Source: Parabacteroides sp. An277 (GTDB lineage: Bacteria > Bacteroidota > Bacteroidia > Bacteroidales > Tannerellaceae). From it: a DNA stretch of 64,000 nt. Positions 9,901 to 17,277 of the stretch are shown piece after piece (position 1 is the stretch's first letter; the number at the start of each line of letters is the position of its first letter). The stretch is taken from assembly GCF_002159645.1 (NCBI RefSeq), contig NZ_NFJB01000017.1:1-64000 (forward strand). The letters are read 5' to 3'. The notes beneath the pieces were generated by a model. It was not told the origin of the DNA, made no database searches, and saw only the letters and a list, made by a program, of their open reading frames with translations. Made by a program: the position numbers and the translations under genes.

Positions 9901-10246
9901 CTTTCAACTGGATGTCCAATTTTTCTTTTCCTTCTGTAGGGATTTCCAGCGTCGTATATCCGATATACGAAACGGTCAGTACTGCATCAGAATGAATACG
10001 AAGCGAAAAATTTCCGTCCATATCCGTTACAGTCCCGTTCAGTGTTCCTTTCTCTACGATATTTGCTCCAATGACCGGTATTCCGGCTTCGTCCACCACC
10101 GTACCCGTCAATACATAAGTACCTTCTTGCTGCACGAAATCCGGAATTTCGATTGGAACAGCGGCCCACACAGAAGGTATTCCTTGCAATGTTCCCGCTA
10201 CACAAAGTACTCCGGCTGTGCGGAGCAGTTTACTTGATAACCTCAT
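6956..10246 (-). CDS. SusC/RagA-type TonB-dependent outer-membrane transporter
   Basis: A protein of 1096 residues with a Sec signal peptide (about 1-29), an N-terminal carboxypeptidase-regulatory-like domain (VLTGTVVDEAGIPVIGANI to about residue 110), the TonB-box region SEIVVVGYGTQKK, a plug domain with VLKDAASAAIYGARG, and a long beta-barrel ending in the aromatic VSVTF. This is the SusC/RagA architecture, which imports large ligands with energy from TonB-ExbBD. It is paired with the SusD-type gene 23 nt downstream. No regulator (HTCS, anti-sigma, or SusR) lies next to the pair. The nearest ECF sigma gene is 10 kb away and oriented oppositely. Confidence 0.96.
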   Translation of the reverse strand: MRLSSKLLRTAGVLCVAGTLQGIPSVWAAVPIEIPDFVQQEGTYVLTGTVVDEAGIPVIGANIVEKGTLNGTVTDMDGNFSLRIHSDAVLTVSYIGYTTLEIPTEGKEKLDIQLKEDSQALSEIVVVGYGTQKKVNLTGAVEQVTSEVFDNRSVANATQALQGSIPNLNIQLTDGKPNRTASFNVRGTTSIGQGGNALVLIDGVEGDPSMLNPNDIASVSVLKDAASAAIYGARGTFGVVLITTKEPNKDKTSITYSGNFSLQRPTSVPDFITDGYEYASHFYEAYHAYNDYSADPKNINKSQEFSLAWLEEFKRRKEQGITQEWEIDANGKYTYYGNTDWYSELYKKNTFAQDHNLSISGNNGKLNYYVSGRFYGYDGLFKYNTDNYKAMNLRAKGSIQVFDWLKIENNMEFSNNDYHNPINIGEGGAIWRNLADEGHPSSPIYNPDGTFTQSAAYTLGDFIYGKNGIDTNNRVLRNTTSFTASFLENKLHVRGDFTFRNTDEGQTQRRVPVPYSTVEGQTTMLGSDTNDLQEYKTQTNYIATNIYADYENTFNDAHYFKGMVGYNYEQSTYDALTVRRNGLLLEDSENINLALGDAITTSGAYNKWRIAGGFFRLNYAYKDRYLVEVNGRYDGSSKFPMDQQWAFFPSISAGWRLSEEAFWKVDPKIMSDLKIRASYGSLGNGNVDPYSYMELLGISTSNRVLNGLLNKYTSAPAVMPDGLTWETATTTDIGADFGSLDGRLRFTGDYYIRKTTDMYTVGQTLPDVFGASSPKGNYADMTTRGWEITLTWRDQFQLADKPFNYEVRGTLADYKSTIDRYNNTTKNLSDYYEGMELGEIWGYVTEGLFQSQEEIDNHADQTLIQSSAGHNTYVGDVKIQDLNDDGVIDDGANTLDDHGDKKIIGNSLPRFTYSVNLSADWNNFFVSAFFQGVGKQDWYPSNECIFWGQYNRPYNNLPAWHLGNYWTEDNRDAYLPRYSGYNNSIKTTTQTRYLQNVAYIRLKNLQVGYNLPRNIVDKMRMQNARVYISAENVWCWSPLYKHTRDLDVTNIYGSDPDLTSANVDNNKGGVNVDHGSGDGQSYPQMMSISLGVSVTF

Positions 10247-10495
10247 ACTAAAACAAAATTAGTTTTTCTATTTAAAAAGTTTCGTCCTTTAGACGCTGCA
10301 AAGGAACAACCTTCAAATTATAAGAATATGTAGAAAACATTGCAATCCAAATACAAGCTTGTATCGATTTGATTACATCTAAAAATTCACCTGCATTTAG
10401 CAAATCCTATCTTTATTATAATTTTGCTGTAAACAAGTTACCAATAAAATAAAGACAACTCATACCTATATATTAGCTTTTAAGGATTACAACGA

Positions 10496-12661
10496 TTACT
10501 TGAGAGATCTGTTTGAAAGATTTTCCTGATAATCCTTCACGATTTTCAGTAATTCCGCACCATAACGTTCAACTCTTTTATCGCCCATACCCGGAACACT
10601 TCTTAAATCCTCTTCGTTTTGAGGTAAAAGATTAGCAATGCCTAAAAGGACTTTTGTTTGGAGAATTACATAAGCTGGCACGTCTTTTTCTTTAGCCAGT
10701 TCCCATCGCCATGATTTTAAACGGTTAAATAAATCGGGATGCAATATATCGGCTTTTGTTATTTCTAAAGATTTCTTCTTTTCTTTCCCCGTCCAATCTG
10801 TTGCAATCGCCTTCGCCTTAGCCGAAAGATAAGCTTCAATAGAGAAACCTTCGCGGGAAGCCTCCAAGGTAGCACGTTTCATGCCCAAGCGTTCTTCCAG
10901 GGAGGCGAGAAAGGTATGTAGTTGTTTCCGGTTCTGCTTATTGTCCATATCCAACTCTTTTACTTTCAAAAGAGGCAGACATAGTTCATCCAACTTGGAT
11001 AAGAAATAAGCGCATCCTTTTCGTATCCGTTCTTGCAAATAGTCATCTTGCAAATAATCGATAGACTGGGCAAATAGCTCTTTTAATTGCTTTTGGAAAT
11101 TAAGACCTATGCATTCCACCTTTTTTCCAAACGTGTTCCGATACACTTCATTCTGTTTACAAAATTCAGTATACAATGTACCGATATGGCGACAACACGC
11201 ACTTGTCAGTTGAAAAATAGCTTGATACAGCTCTTTAAAATCAAATAATTCCAACAAGAGATGAAAATAATATCGTTGTTGTTCCGCTTTTAATTGTGCT
11301 GGTGTGGGAAGATGGGCTGGCATTTCTTTGGTAAATTGCACAATCCGTTCATCATCTACGAAAAGTTGTGGCGAAATAGGCGCATTCAATACCAAGCCTT
11401 CCCACGTACGGCAACGGCTCAACGCTACATAAATTTGTCCATGCGTAAAAGCTTCCGAGACATCGATGATCGCCCGTTCAAATGTCAAACCTTGGCTTTT
11501 ATGGATGGTGATTGCCCAAGCTAACTTCAACGGATATTGCACAAAAGTACCTACCAGTTTCTCCTCTATCGCTTTTGTGGATGGATTCAACGCATATTTC
11601 ATGTTCTTCCACATCTCACGCCCGACCTGTATCTCTTTGCCTTCCTTATCCGTTACAATGATTCTCGAAGATGAAATCGAAGTAATCCGCCCTAACTTAC
11701 CATTATAATAACGCCCTTCGCCTGAGGAGTCATTTTTAACAAACATAACTTGCGCACCCGCTTTGAGCATCAAGTTTTCTTCCGTTGGATAGTTATACGA
11801 AGGAAAATCGCCTTTCACCTCGGCTTGGAATAAAAAAGAAGAACCCGGGCATTGGTTTAAACGATCGTTATTTATCTGCTGGGCTTTATAATTATGCGTA
11901 GTCAACAAGATAAAATGCTCCGCCTCCGAAGGACGAAAGCCAGGCATATAACGTTCATTTAACTTCTGAAAAGCATCTACATCCAATCGATTCTCCCGCA
12001 CTTGGTTCAATATCTCTACAAACGAAGCGTCCGATTGCCGATACACTTCGCGCAATTCAACTTGCCAATACATGCTCCGCTTCAGCTCGTGGCTATCAAA
12101 AAAGAAAGGCGAAACATAACGTCCGCACAACAATTCCCATTCATCCTCTTTGACCACCGGAGCTAATTGTTGCAAATCGCCAATCATTAGCAATTGAACG
12201 CCCCCGAACGGACGCCAATCTTGCCTATATCGTTTCAACGCATCACTTACCGCATCCAACAAATCAGCCCGCACCATGCTCACCTCATCTATCACCAATA
12301 AGTCCAAGCTCCTCACAATTTGCATCTTTTCTTTCCCAAAGCGATGAAACTTCTGTTCCGATTTCCTCGAGAAATTTCCCGAAATATAGGGTCCGAAAGG
12401 CAATTGGAAAAACGAATGAATCGTTACGCCGCCGGCATTCATCGCCGCTACGCCCGTAGGTGCCAATACAATCATTCGCTTCTGGCAATAATGTTTCAAA
12501 TTCTTCAAGAAAGTCGTTTTGCCCGTTCCGGCCTTTCCCGTCAGGAAAAGATGGGTGTGGGTGTTCTTCAAGATCTCGAGCGCCAAGCGCATTTGTTCGT
12601 CCATTTGTACCATTTCTGCTGGTTCATAGCTAATCTGGCCTTCAAATTGTTCTCTGTTCAT
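10496..12661 (-). CDS. PIF1/RecD-like SF1 helicase with C-terminal HRDC domain
   Basis: I place the start at 12661 (MNREQFEGQI), giving 721 residues. The open frame continues upstream to 13033 only because it runs through the palindromic repeat at 12780-12871. Motifs: Walker A GKAGTGKT (42-49), DEVS (125-128), GDLQQLAPV, and the C-terminal UvrD_C_2-type segment AITIHKSQGLTFERAIID. The last ~90 residues (PAYVILQTKVLLGIANLLPQ..VPGMGDKRVERYG) form an HRDC-like domain that binds DNA. The combination is common in Bacteroidetes and implies a role in replication-fork or recombination repair. A TAACTTTG box at 12698-12691 supports the chosen start. It is divergent from the IGHMBP2-like helicase. Confidence 0.9.
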   Translation of the reverse strand: MNREQFEGQISYEPAEMVQMDEQMRLALEILKNTHTHLFLTGKAGTGKTTFLKNLKHYCQKRMIVLAPTGVAAMNAGGVTIHSFFQLPFGPYISGNFSRKSEQKFHRFGKEKMQIVRSLDLLVIDEVSMVRADLLDAVSDALKRYRQDWRPFGGVQLLMIGDLQQLAPVVKEDEWELLCGRYVSPFFFDSHELKRSMYWQVELREVYRQSDASFVEILNQVRENRLDVDAFQKLNERYMPGFRPSEAEHFILLTTHNYKAQQINNDRLNQCPGSSFLFQAEVKGDFPSYNYPTEENLMLKAGAQVMFVKNDSSGEGRYYNGKLGRITSISSSRIIVTDKEGKEIQVGREMWKNMKYALNPSTKAIEEKLVGTFVQYPLKLAWAITIHKSQGLTFERAIIDVSEAFTHGQIYVALSRCRTWEGLVLNAPISPQLFVDDERIVQFTKEMPAHLPTPAQLKAEQQRYYFHLLLELFDFKELYQAIFQLTSACCRHIGTLYTEFCKQNEVYRNTFGKKVECIGLNFQKQLKELFAQSIDYLQDDYLQERIRKGCAYFLSKLDELCLPLLKVKELDMDNKQNRKQLHTFLASLEERLGMKRATLEASREGFSIEAYLSAKAKAIATDWTGKEKKKSLEITKADILHPDLFNRLKSWRWELAKEKDVPAYVILQTKVLLGIANLLPQNEEDLRSVPGMGDKRVERYGAELLKIVKDYQENLSNRSLK

Positions 12662-12690
12662 AGTCGTATTTATATGATTGGTTTCGGTTA

Positions 12691-12698
12691 CAAAGTTA
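12691..12698 (-). promoter_or_regulatory. Candidate -7 box of the PIF1-like helicase gene
   Basis: Read on the minus strand the bases are TAACTTTG, matching the Bacteroidetes -7 consensus TAnnTTTG. The predicted transcription start is near 12684, giving a leader of about 23 nt to the ATG at 12661. No good -33 TTTG is visible at the expected distance. Confidence 0.5.
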
Positions 12699-12779
12699 TA
12701 TCTTTTCTCCGGTTTTATCACTTTATCCCATTGATTTTTTATTTTCAATAGGAGAAAAACTTTCTTTCCCGCCGATAAA

Positions 12780-12871
12780 TTCTTCACGTATCGTCGATAT
12801 TTCTGTATATTTAGGCTAAAGATATACAAATATCGACGATATTTGTATAAACATCGTCGATACGTGAAGAA
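12780..12871. repeat. 92-bp palindromic interspersed repeat, copy B (inverted)
   Basis: Bounded by TTCTTC (12780-12785) and GAAGAA (12866-12871), the same ends and the same 92-bp length as copy A at 5001-5092, but in opposite orientation. The outer arms TTCTTCACGTATCG and CGATACGTGAAGAA are themselves complementary, so the whole element can fold into one long hairpin. It lies upstream of both divergent helicase genes at 12661 and 12986. The stretch 12662-12985 otherwise holds only the two candidate promoters. Confidence 0.85.
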
Positions 12872-12973
12872 ACCATCGTTATGTTTGGAAGAATGGATAA
12901 CGGTGTCCGGAAGAAAACACCTTCTACTTTGAACAAGCCCCCCTACCCTCTTTTCTGGAAAAGACATTCTTCG

Positions 12974-12981
12974 TATCTTTG
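12974..12981 (+). promoter_or_regulatory. -7 box (TATCTTTG) directly before the IGHMBP2-like gene
   Basis: TATCTTTG is a perfect match to the -7 consensus TAnnTTTG. It ends only 4 nt before the ATG at 12986. With the usual distance of about 7 nt to the transcription start, the message would begin at or next to the ATG. This decides against the longer open frame that starts at 12881 and suggests a leaderless transcript. Confidence 0.6.
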
Positions 12982-12985
12982 CATC

Positions 12986-14896
12986 ATGATACGAAACCCG
13001 ATAATTACACCGACGGCTGATTTGCAATTGCAATACAATGCGTTAGAGAAAGAATATGCTTATGAAAAAGAAGCGTATGAAGTCTCGTCGACCCAAGCGG
13101 GCATCGAGCGGAATGTGCGGAATGGCATTTGTTGGTATCCGGTATCGACGGGAAGAAGCTATTATAATTCGCTGAACCAATTAGTTGTCGAAATAGAAAG
13201 GCGCATGGCACAGGAGGTGGAACATGCCTTTGAATATGGTCGTCCGGTCCGCTTTTTCAAGACGGATAGCAGTGGGAAACCTGTGTTTTTCAATTTTACT
13301 TCGGTCGTGAGCTATGTACAAGACGACCGGATGGTCGTATCGCTTCCATCGCCCCTTGCTTTAGCCGAAATAAAAGCAGAGACGGATTTGGGCATCCAAC
13401 TCTACTTCGATGAAACCAGTTATCGGGCTATGTTCTCTGCTTTGAAAGAGGTAATGGCCGCCAAGAAGGACAGGCTTGCCGAATTGCGGGATATCCTTTT
13501 AGGAAACCAGCCGGTGGCCAAGCTGAAGCTCTTCCCGATCCGATTCCCTTGGCTGAATGCTTCGCAAGAAAAAGCGGTCAATGAAGTATTAGCGGCAAAG
13601 GATGTGGCCATCGTACATGGACCTCCCGGGACGGGAAAGACGACGACGCTGGTCGAAGCCATCTATGAGACGCTCCATCGCGAGAACCAAGTATTGGTTT
13701 GCGCACAAAGTAATATGGCGGTGGATTGGATATCGGAAAAATTGGTAGATAGAGGCGTCAATGTGCTTCGCATTGGAAATCCGACGCGCGTGAACGATAA
13801 GATGCTTTCCTTTACCTACGAACGGCGGTTTGAAGCCCACCCCGATTATACGGAATTGTGGGGCATTCGTAAAGCAATCCGCGAAATCCAAGCGAATCTT
13901 CGGAACCGGAATGCAAACCAACGCGAGACGGATCGTAACCGACTTTCCAAACTTCGTTATCGCGCAACGGAATTGGAAGTAAAAATCGATATGGAGTTGT
14001 TCGACGAAGCGCGCGTAGTGGCTTGTACGCTGGTCGGAGCCTCCCATCGGTTGCTTGAGACACATCATTTCACAACGCTCTTTATCGACGAAGCGGCGCA
14101 AGCTTTGGAAGCAGCCTCATGGATTGCCATCCGGAAAGCCGAGCGTGTCATCCTGGCAGGAGACCACCAGCAACTTCCCCCGACAATCAAATGTCCGGAA
14201 GCCATGCACGAGGGTCTCGACCGCACCTTAATGCAAAAGGTTGCCGCCCGGAAGCCGGAGACCGTCTCGCTCCTGACGCTCCAATACCGGATGAATGAAG
14301 CCATCATGGGCTTTTCTTCTGCTTGGTTTTATGATAATCAACTGAAAGCAGCACCCGAAGTAAAGCATCGAGGCATCTTAGAATGGGATACGCCCTTGGT
14401 TTGGACAGATACTACCGGTTGTGAATTTGCTGAAGATATGCAAGCAGAAGGGCAAAGCCGCCTCAACCGGAAAGAGGCAGAATTGCTCCTGCTCCAACTT
14501 CAAATCTACATTGAACGCATAGGAAAGGAACGTGTCCTTGAAGAAAATATCGACTTTGGCATTATCTCGCCCTATAAAGCACAAGTCTATTATCTCCGGA
14601 GGCTATTGAAAAAGACATCCTTTTTCAAACCCTTGCGAAGACTTTTGACCGTGCATACGGTTGATGGCTTCCAAGGACAAGAACGCGATGTCATCCTTAT
14701 TAGTTTAGTGCGCGCGAACGAAGCGGGAAAGATTGGCTTCCTTTCCGACCTTCGACGGATGAATGTCGCCATCACCCGTGCCCGTATGAAGCTCATCATC
14801 TTGGGCGACGCTTCCACACTCTCGCGACACGCTTTTTACCGGAAATTATATCAATATGTAGAGGAGAAAGGGAAAGTGATCCGGTTGGCGGACTAA
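12986..14896 (+). CDS. IGHMBP2/SMUBP-2-type SF1B helicase
   Basis: A 636-residue protein from the ATG at 12986 (MIRNPIITPT). It has Walker A GPPGTGKT (212-219), Walker B FIDEAAQALEA, GDHQQLPPTI, the motif LQYRMNEAIMGF, and the C-terminal VDGFQGQERDVILISLVR and MNVAITRAR motifs. The layout, with a beta-barrel-like insertion before Walker A, is that of the Upf1/IGHMBP2 family of ATP-dependent 5'-3' helicases acting on DNA or RNA. This is the third SF1 helicase in 15 kb. It is transcribed away from the PIF1-like gene and is followed by a structured RNA on the same strand. Confidence 0.9.
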   Translation: MIRNPIITPTADLQLQYNALEKEYAYEKEAYEVSSTQAGIERNVRNGICWYPVSTGRSYYNSLNQLVVEIERRMAQEVEHAFEYGRPVRFFKTDSSGKPVFFNFTSVVSYVQDDRMVVSLPSPLALAEIKAETDLGIQLYFDETSYRAMFSALKEVMAAKKDRLAELRDILLGNQPVAKLKLFPIRFPWLNASQEKAVNEVLAAKDVAIVHGPPGTGKTTTLVEAIYETLHRENQVLVCAQSNMAVDWISEKLVDRGVNVLRIGNPTRVNDKMLSFTYERRFEAHPDYTELWGIRKAIREIQANLRNRNANQRETDRNRLSKLRYRATELEVKIDMELFDEARVVACTLVGASHRLLETHHFTTLFIDEAAQALEAASWIAIRKAERVILAGDHQQLPPTIKCPEAMHEGLDRTLMQKVAARKPETVSLLTLQYRMNEAIMGFSSAWFYDNQLKAAPEVKHRGILEWDTPLVWTDTTGCEFAEDMQAEGQSRLNRKEAELLLLQLQIYIERIGKERVLEENIDFGIISPYKAQVYYLRRLLKKTSFFKPLRRLLTVHTVDGFQGQERDVILISLVRANEAGKIGFLSDLRRMNVAITRARMKLIILGDASTLSRHAFYRKLYQYVEEKGKVIRLAD

Positions 14897-14944
14897 AATA
14901 TCTAAATTCCCCGTCAATTTGTAGGGTCGTATCAATATTATGTA

Positions 14945-14952
14945 TATTTTTG
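14945..14952 (+). promoter_or_regulatory. -7 box for structured RNA 1
   Basis: TATTTTTG fits TAnnTTTG. A TTTG at 14918-14921 is a plausible -33 element, 23 nt upstream and slightly longer than usual. The predicted transcription start is about 14959. The second RNA has the same pair of elements at almost the same spacing. Confidence 0.5.
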
Positions 14953-14958
14953 TCGTGC

Positions 14959-15194
14959 TCAAATGAAATAAAGAGCAACAAAGTAAGAAAGCGTTTGAAG
15001 ATATTATCCGTGTTCAGGAAATCCCCAATTTCATTAGCTACAATGGATAATGTTGATAAACGCTCCATAGCCCTATATGCGTAATAAGTATTGCCTCCGT
15101 GCAAGCTATTATAAATATAGGCGTGGGGCTTTATATTACTTGTAGTGAGTATGGGGATACTTCTGAACGGTAATATAACAGTTCCCACGCTTTT
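14959..15194 (+). ncRNA. Structured RNA 1 (about 235 nt), related to RNA 2
   Basis: Stems in order: GCGTTT (14991-14996) with AAACGC (15058-15063), enclosing ATTATCC (15003-15009) with GGATAAT (15045-15051); then a long hairpin 15074-15119 with symmetric internal loops (TATA/TATA, AATA/TATT, TTGC/GCAA); then GCGTGGG (15121-15127) with CCCACGC (15184-15190), enclosing TATATTAC (15132-15139) with GTAATATA (15170-15177), followed by a T-run. RNA 2 shares the order of the last two hairpins and the sequences GCGTGGG-CTTT, CTGAAC and ACAGTTCCCACGC. Ends are inferred from promoter and terminator. No Rfam family was recognised; 6S RNA is an alternative I cannot exclude. Nothing else was seen from 15195 to 15386. 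Confidence 0.6.
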
Positions 15195-15386
15195 ATTTTA
15201 TAATACTTCAGATCTCTTTGGGAACAGAGCTGAAAACAAAAGGCAAGGAGCAATATGAAAGACGGTTCTGGTTCGTCGCCCATTTTCTATTTAACCACCT
15301 AGCCACATCGCCATGATGCGAACAAGTTCCGCATCGGCTTCGGTATTATAGCAAGATCATATTAAGTGTGTATTCAAATGGTTATT

Positions 15387-15773
15387 CTATTTCTTTTTGA
15401 ATAAGACATATTGATAACCTTTTTGTTCTATTTCTTCCATATCACCTTCATAAATGTTGAACAAATCATTGTTTTTTTGATATATACCTATAGGTTTATC
15501 TCCCCGTTCTTCTCGATATAGAGTGTACGGATCGAAATTGCCTAAGCATATAAAATAGTCTAAAGATACCAATTGTTTGATGAAATTAATATCATGTTTA
15601 CTTGCATATAAGTTATAAAGTCTTCCATGATTATCATCGTTTTCATGCCAATAGCTTCCAATTGGAGATTCTATAACGTTACCAGCAAAATCTATATATT
15701 TATGCTCTTTTTCCAATTTATCTATGTATTCGCAATATTCTTTATGTTTCTTAAAAAATGAAAATAGGCCCAT
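15387..15773 (-). CDS. Hypothetical 128-residue protein in an AT-rich cassette
   Basis: Not recognised. A short N-terminal amphipathic segment (MGLFSFFKKHKEYCEYIDK) is followed by a soluble, aromatic- and acid-rich domain (SPIGSYWHENDDNHGRLYNL, NIYEGDMEEIEQKGYQYVLF). No signal peptide is visible. Size and composition resemble immunity or SMI1/KNR4-like proteins, but I see no diagnostic motif. Base composition is much more AT-rich than the helicase genes to the left, and it shares its strand and composition with the next gene. The two sit between inverted structured RNAs and look like acquired cargo. Confidence 0.65.
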   Translation of the reverse strand: MGLFSFFKKHKEYCEYIDKLEKEHKYIDFAGNVIESPIGSYWHENDDNHGRLYNLYASKHDINFIKQLVSLDYFICLGNFDPYTLYREERGDKPIGIYQKNNDLFNIYEGDMEEIEQKGYQYVLFKKK

Positions 15774-15871
15774 GATCTTATTATATGATTGTAATAGATT
15801 ATTTTTATATTAAACTTAGCAGGATAATACGTTGGATTTCGATTGTCACCATAATCTTATTTGATGCAAAT

Positions 15872-16540
15872 TTAAAAGGGGACAAAGAAATCATCATCAT
15901 TTTTAGTGAGTTTATGTATCTCCATTTTTTTACAAATATCGTGAATAGTTGATTTGTATCCGATCTTGAAAACTTCTAAATAATCTCCAGTTAATAGAAA
16001 AGGATACAAAGGAGCTGAATCTCTTTTAAACCTATTACTCAATTGTTCTTCTGAAAAATGCTGATAATGATTTTCTATTGAATTCTTTACAATTCCACCA
16101 AACAACAATAATTGGTTACGAATAATTTCTTCTGACTTATTGGGTAGAGACTGCAAGGAACCTCCTATTATATTGTACATAATAAAATTAATATTCTCAC
16201 ATATGATAACAAATGCTAATTCACATCCTCCAACTAAGTCAGCATATTTAGTATCAGTATGTGGTAGATCACTATATTCAAGATAATTTCTTAATAAGCA
16301 ATAATATATTAACTTGATAATAGAACCATACAACGCATCAGAAAAGTTTAATTGATCGTCTAAATCCAATAGTTTATCCAATGCTTTCGCTACAATATAA
16401 TAATGAGTAAGTCTACAAAATTGATTTTCATTTCTTGATATTCTATATGCAAGAAATTTGGCTTGTTTCAATAATGTTTCATTATCTCCTGAACCATAAG
16501 CAGCTAATAGATTTACAGCACATTCTTCTATTCGTTCCAT
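15872..16540 (-). CDS. Hypothetical 222-residue protein in an AT-rich cassette
   Basis: I place the start at 16540 (MERIEECAVNLL). The frame stays open up to 16678 but that extension runs into the 3' end of structured RNA 2. The protein appears mostly helical (LLKQAKFLAYRISRNENQ, DALYGSIIKLIYYCLLRNYL, IIRNQLLLFGGIVKNSIENH) and ends KNDDDFFVPF. No known domain, signal peptide or catalytic motif was seen. It precedes the 128-residue gene on the same strand with a 98-nt gap and shares its AT-rich composition. The function is unknown; the pair could be a small defence or toxin-immunity unit, which is only a guess from size and setting. Confidence 0.6.
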   Translation of the reverse strand: MERIEECAVNLLAAYGSGDNETLLKQAKFLAYRISRNENQFCRLTHYYIVAKALDKLLDLDDQLNFSDALYGSIIKLIYYCLLRNYLEYSDLPHTDTKYADLVGGCELAFVIICENINFIMYNIIGGSLQSLPNKSEEIIRNQLLLFGGIVKNSIENHYQHFSEEQLSNRFKRDSAPLYPFLLTGDYLEVFKIGYKSTIHDICKKMEIHKLTKNDDDFFVPF

Positions 16541-16621
16541 AAAATTATACCAATTTTCTGTCCTCCTCAGTTCCCCAACATCAGACCCATTTTTTACTTC
16601 ATATATTAGACAAAGGCATAA

Positions 16622-16903
16622 AATAAAAAAGCGTGGGAACTGTACTTCCCGCTTATCCCTCGGTTCAGGCCTTCGCATTGCCTATTGTACAAGGATAAGC
16701 AACGAAGAAAGCCCACGCCGATATTGTATGTAGTATGCGTTCCTGCACTAAAAAGTACAGGAAGCATAACTATACAATCCACACGGGCATCTACCGTTGC
16801 CTTGTCTCCTTGTACATGTCAAAGTTGCGAAGTTTGAACCGAAGAAGACAAGACGTTCAAGTAAACGCCTTTTTACAATATGTCCGCCTCCTTTTTATAG
16901 GAG
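16622..16903 (-). ncRNA. Structured RNA 2 (about 280 nt), related to RNA 1
   Basis: Minus-strand RNA with its own promoter and a terminator. In order 5' to 3': hairpin CTCCTATAAAAAGGAG; a GCGTTT segment; a 9-bp stem (16852-16844 with 16809-16801); a long hairpin with ATTGTAT/ATACAAT (16778-16772, 16729-16723), TATGC/GCATA and TTCCTGTACT/AGTGCAGGAA (16763-16754, 16749-16740); then GCGTGGG (16718-16712) with CCCACGC (16637-16631), enclosing GCTTATCC/GGATAAGC, followed by a T-run. The two 3'-terminal hairpins and several exact motifs match RNA 1, which lies 1.4 kb away in opposite orientation. No ORF of note is inside. Not recognised as RNase P, tmRNA or SRP RNA. Confidence 0.65.
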
Positions 16904-16909
16904 ACAGGG

Positions 16910-16943
16910 CAAAGGTACGAAACTTTATCCTAATAATTGCAAA
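16910..16943 (-). promoter_or_regulatory. Promoter of structured RNA 2
   Basis: On the minus strand TACCTTTG (16917-16910) is a perfect -7 box and TTTG (16943-16940) is a -33 element 22 nt upstream. The predicted start is about 16903, directly before the first hairpin of the RNA. Confidence 0.65.
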
Positions 16944-16986
16944 TATTTTGGGAAGAATTTTGCATTTATCTCAAATGGAAGACTAA

Positions 16987-17277
16987 CCGGGACGGTGAAG
17001 CCGTCCAACGATGCTTAACCGGCGGTGGCGTGCCACCGTCGGTAACTGAATTCCTCCCTATCCCGACCCCAAGGGGGTCGAATAAGAGTAGCCCGGAGGA
17101 AGTTCGACCCCTTCGAGGTCGGAGAAGTGATGGGTGTTACTACCGAAGGTGACGCTTCGCATCACCCTCGGTTAAGCATAGTTAGACCCCTTCAGGGTCT
17201 TCCGCGATGCGACCTATTTAGAAGAGAATAAGGCCGATGCGAATCGCCCGCAATATGTTTTATTAGTGAATGGATGG
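16987..17277. repeat. Cluster of REP-like palindromes
   Basis: No gene is seen here. The stretch is a string of short palindromes: ACCGGCGGTGGCGTGCCACC with its complement to 17042, GACCCCAAGGGGGTC, GACCCCTTCGAGGTC, CACCGAAG..GGTGACGCTTCG and GACCCCTTCAGGGTC. Related GACC..GGTC palindromes recur at 30.8, 45.0, 46.6 and 52.0-52.3 kb. An isolated plus-strand terminator follows at 17278, so part of this stretch may be transcribed. Confidence 0.6.

Noticed and set aside
12662-13033. N-terminal extension of the PIF1-like helicase to 845 residues
   Set aside because: The extension reads through the 92-bp palindrome (YRRCLYKYRRYLYIF) and past its own promoter box. The family start is at MNREQFEGQI (12661).
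14796-15188. 130-residue minus-strand ORF
   Set aside because: It overlaps the end of the helicase gene and nearly all of structured RNA 1 in antisense, and shows no domain.
14945-16943. Retron, tmRNA, RNase P RNA or SRP RNA for the structured RNAs
   Set aside because: There is no reverse transcriptase nearby, no terminal CCA or tag frame, no GAGGAAAGUCC core and no SRP Alu/GGAAG-type motif. 6S RNA could not be excluded but was not positively supported.
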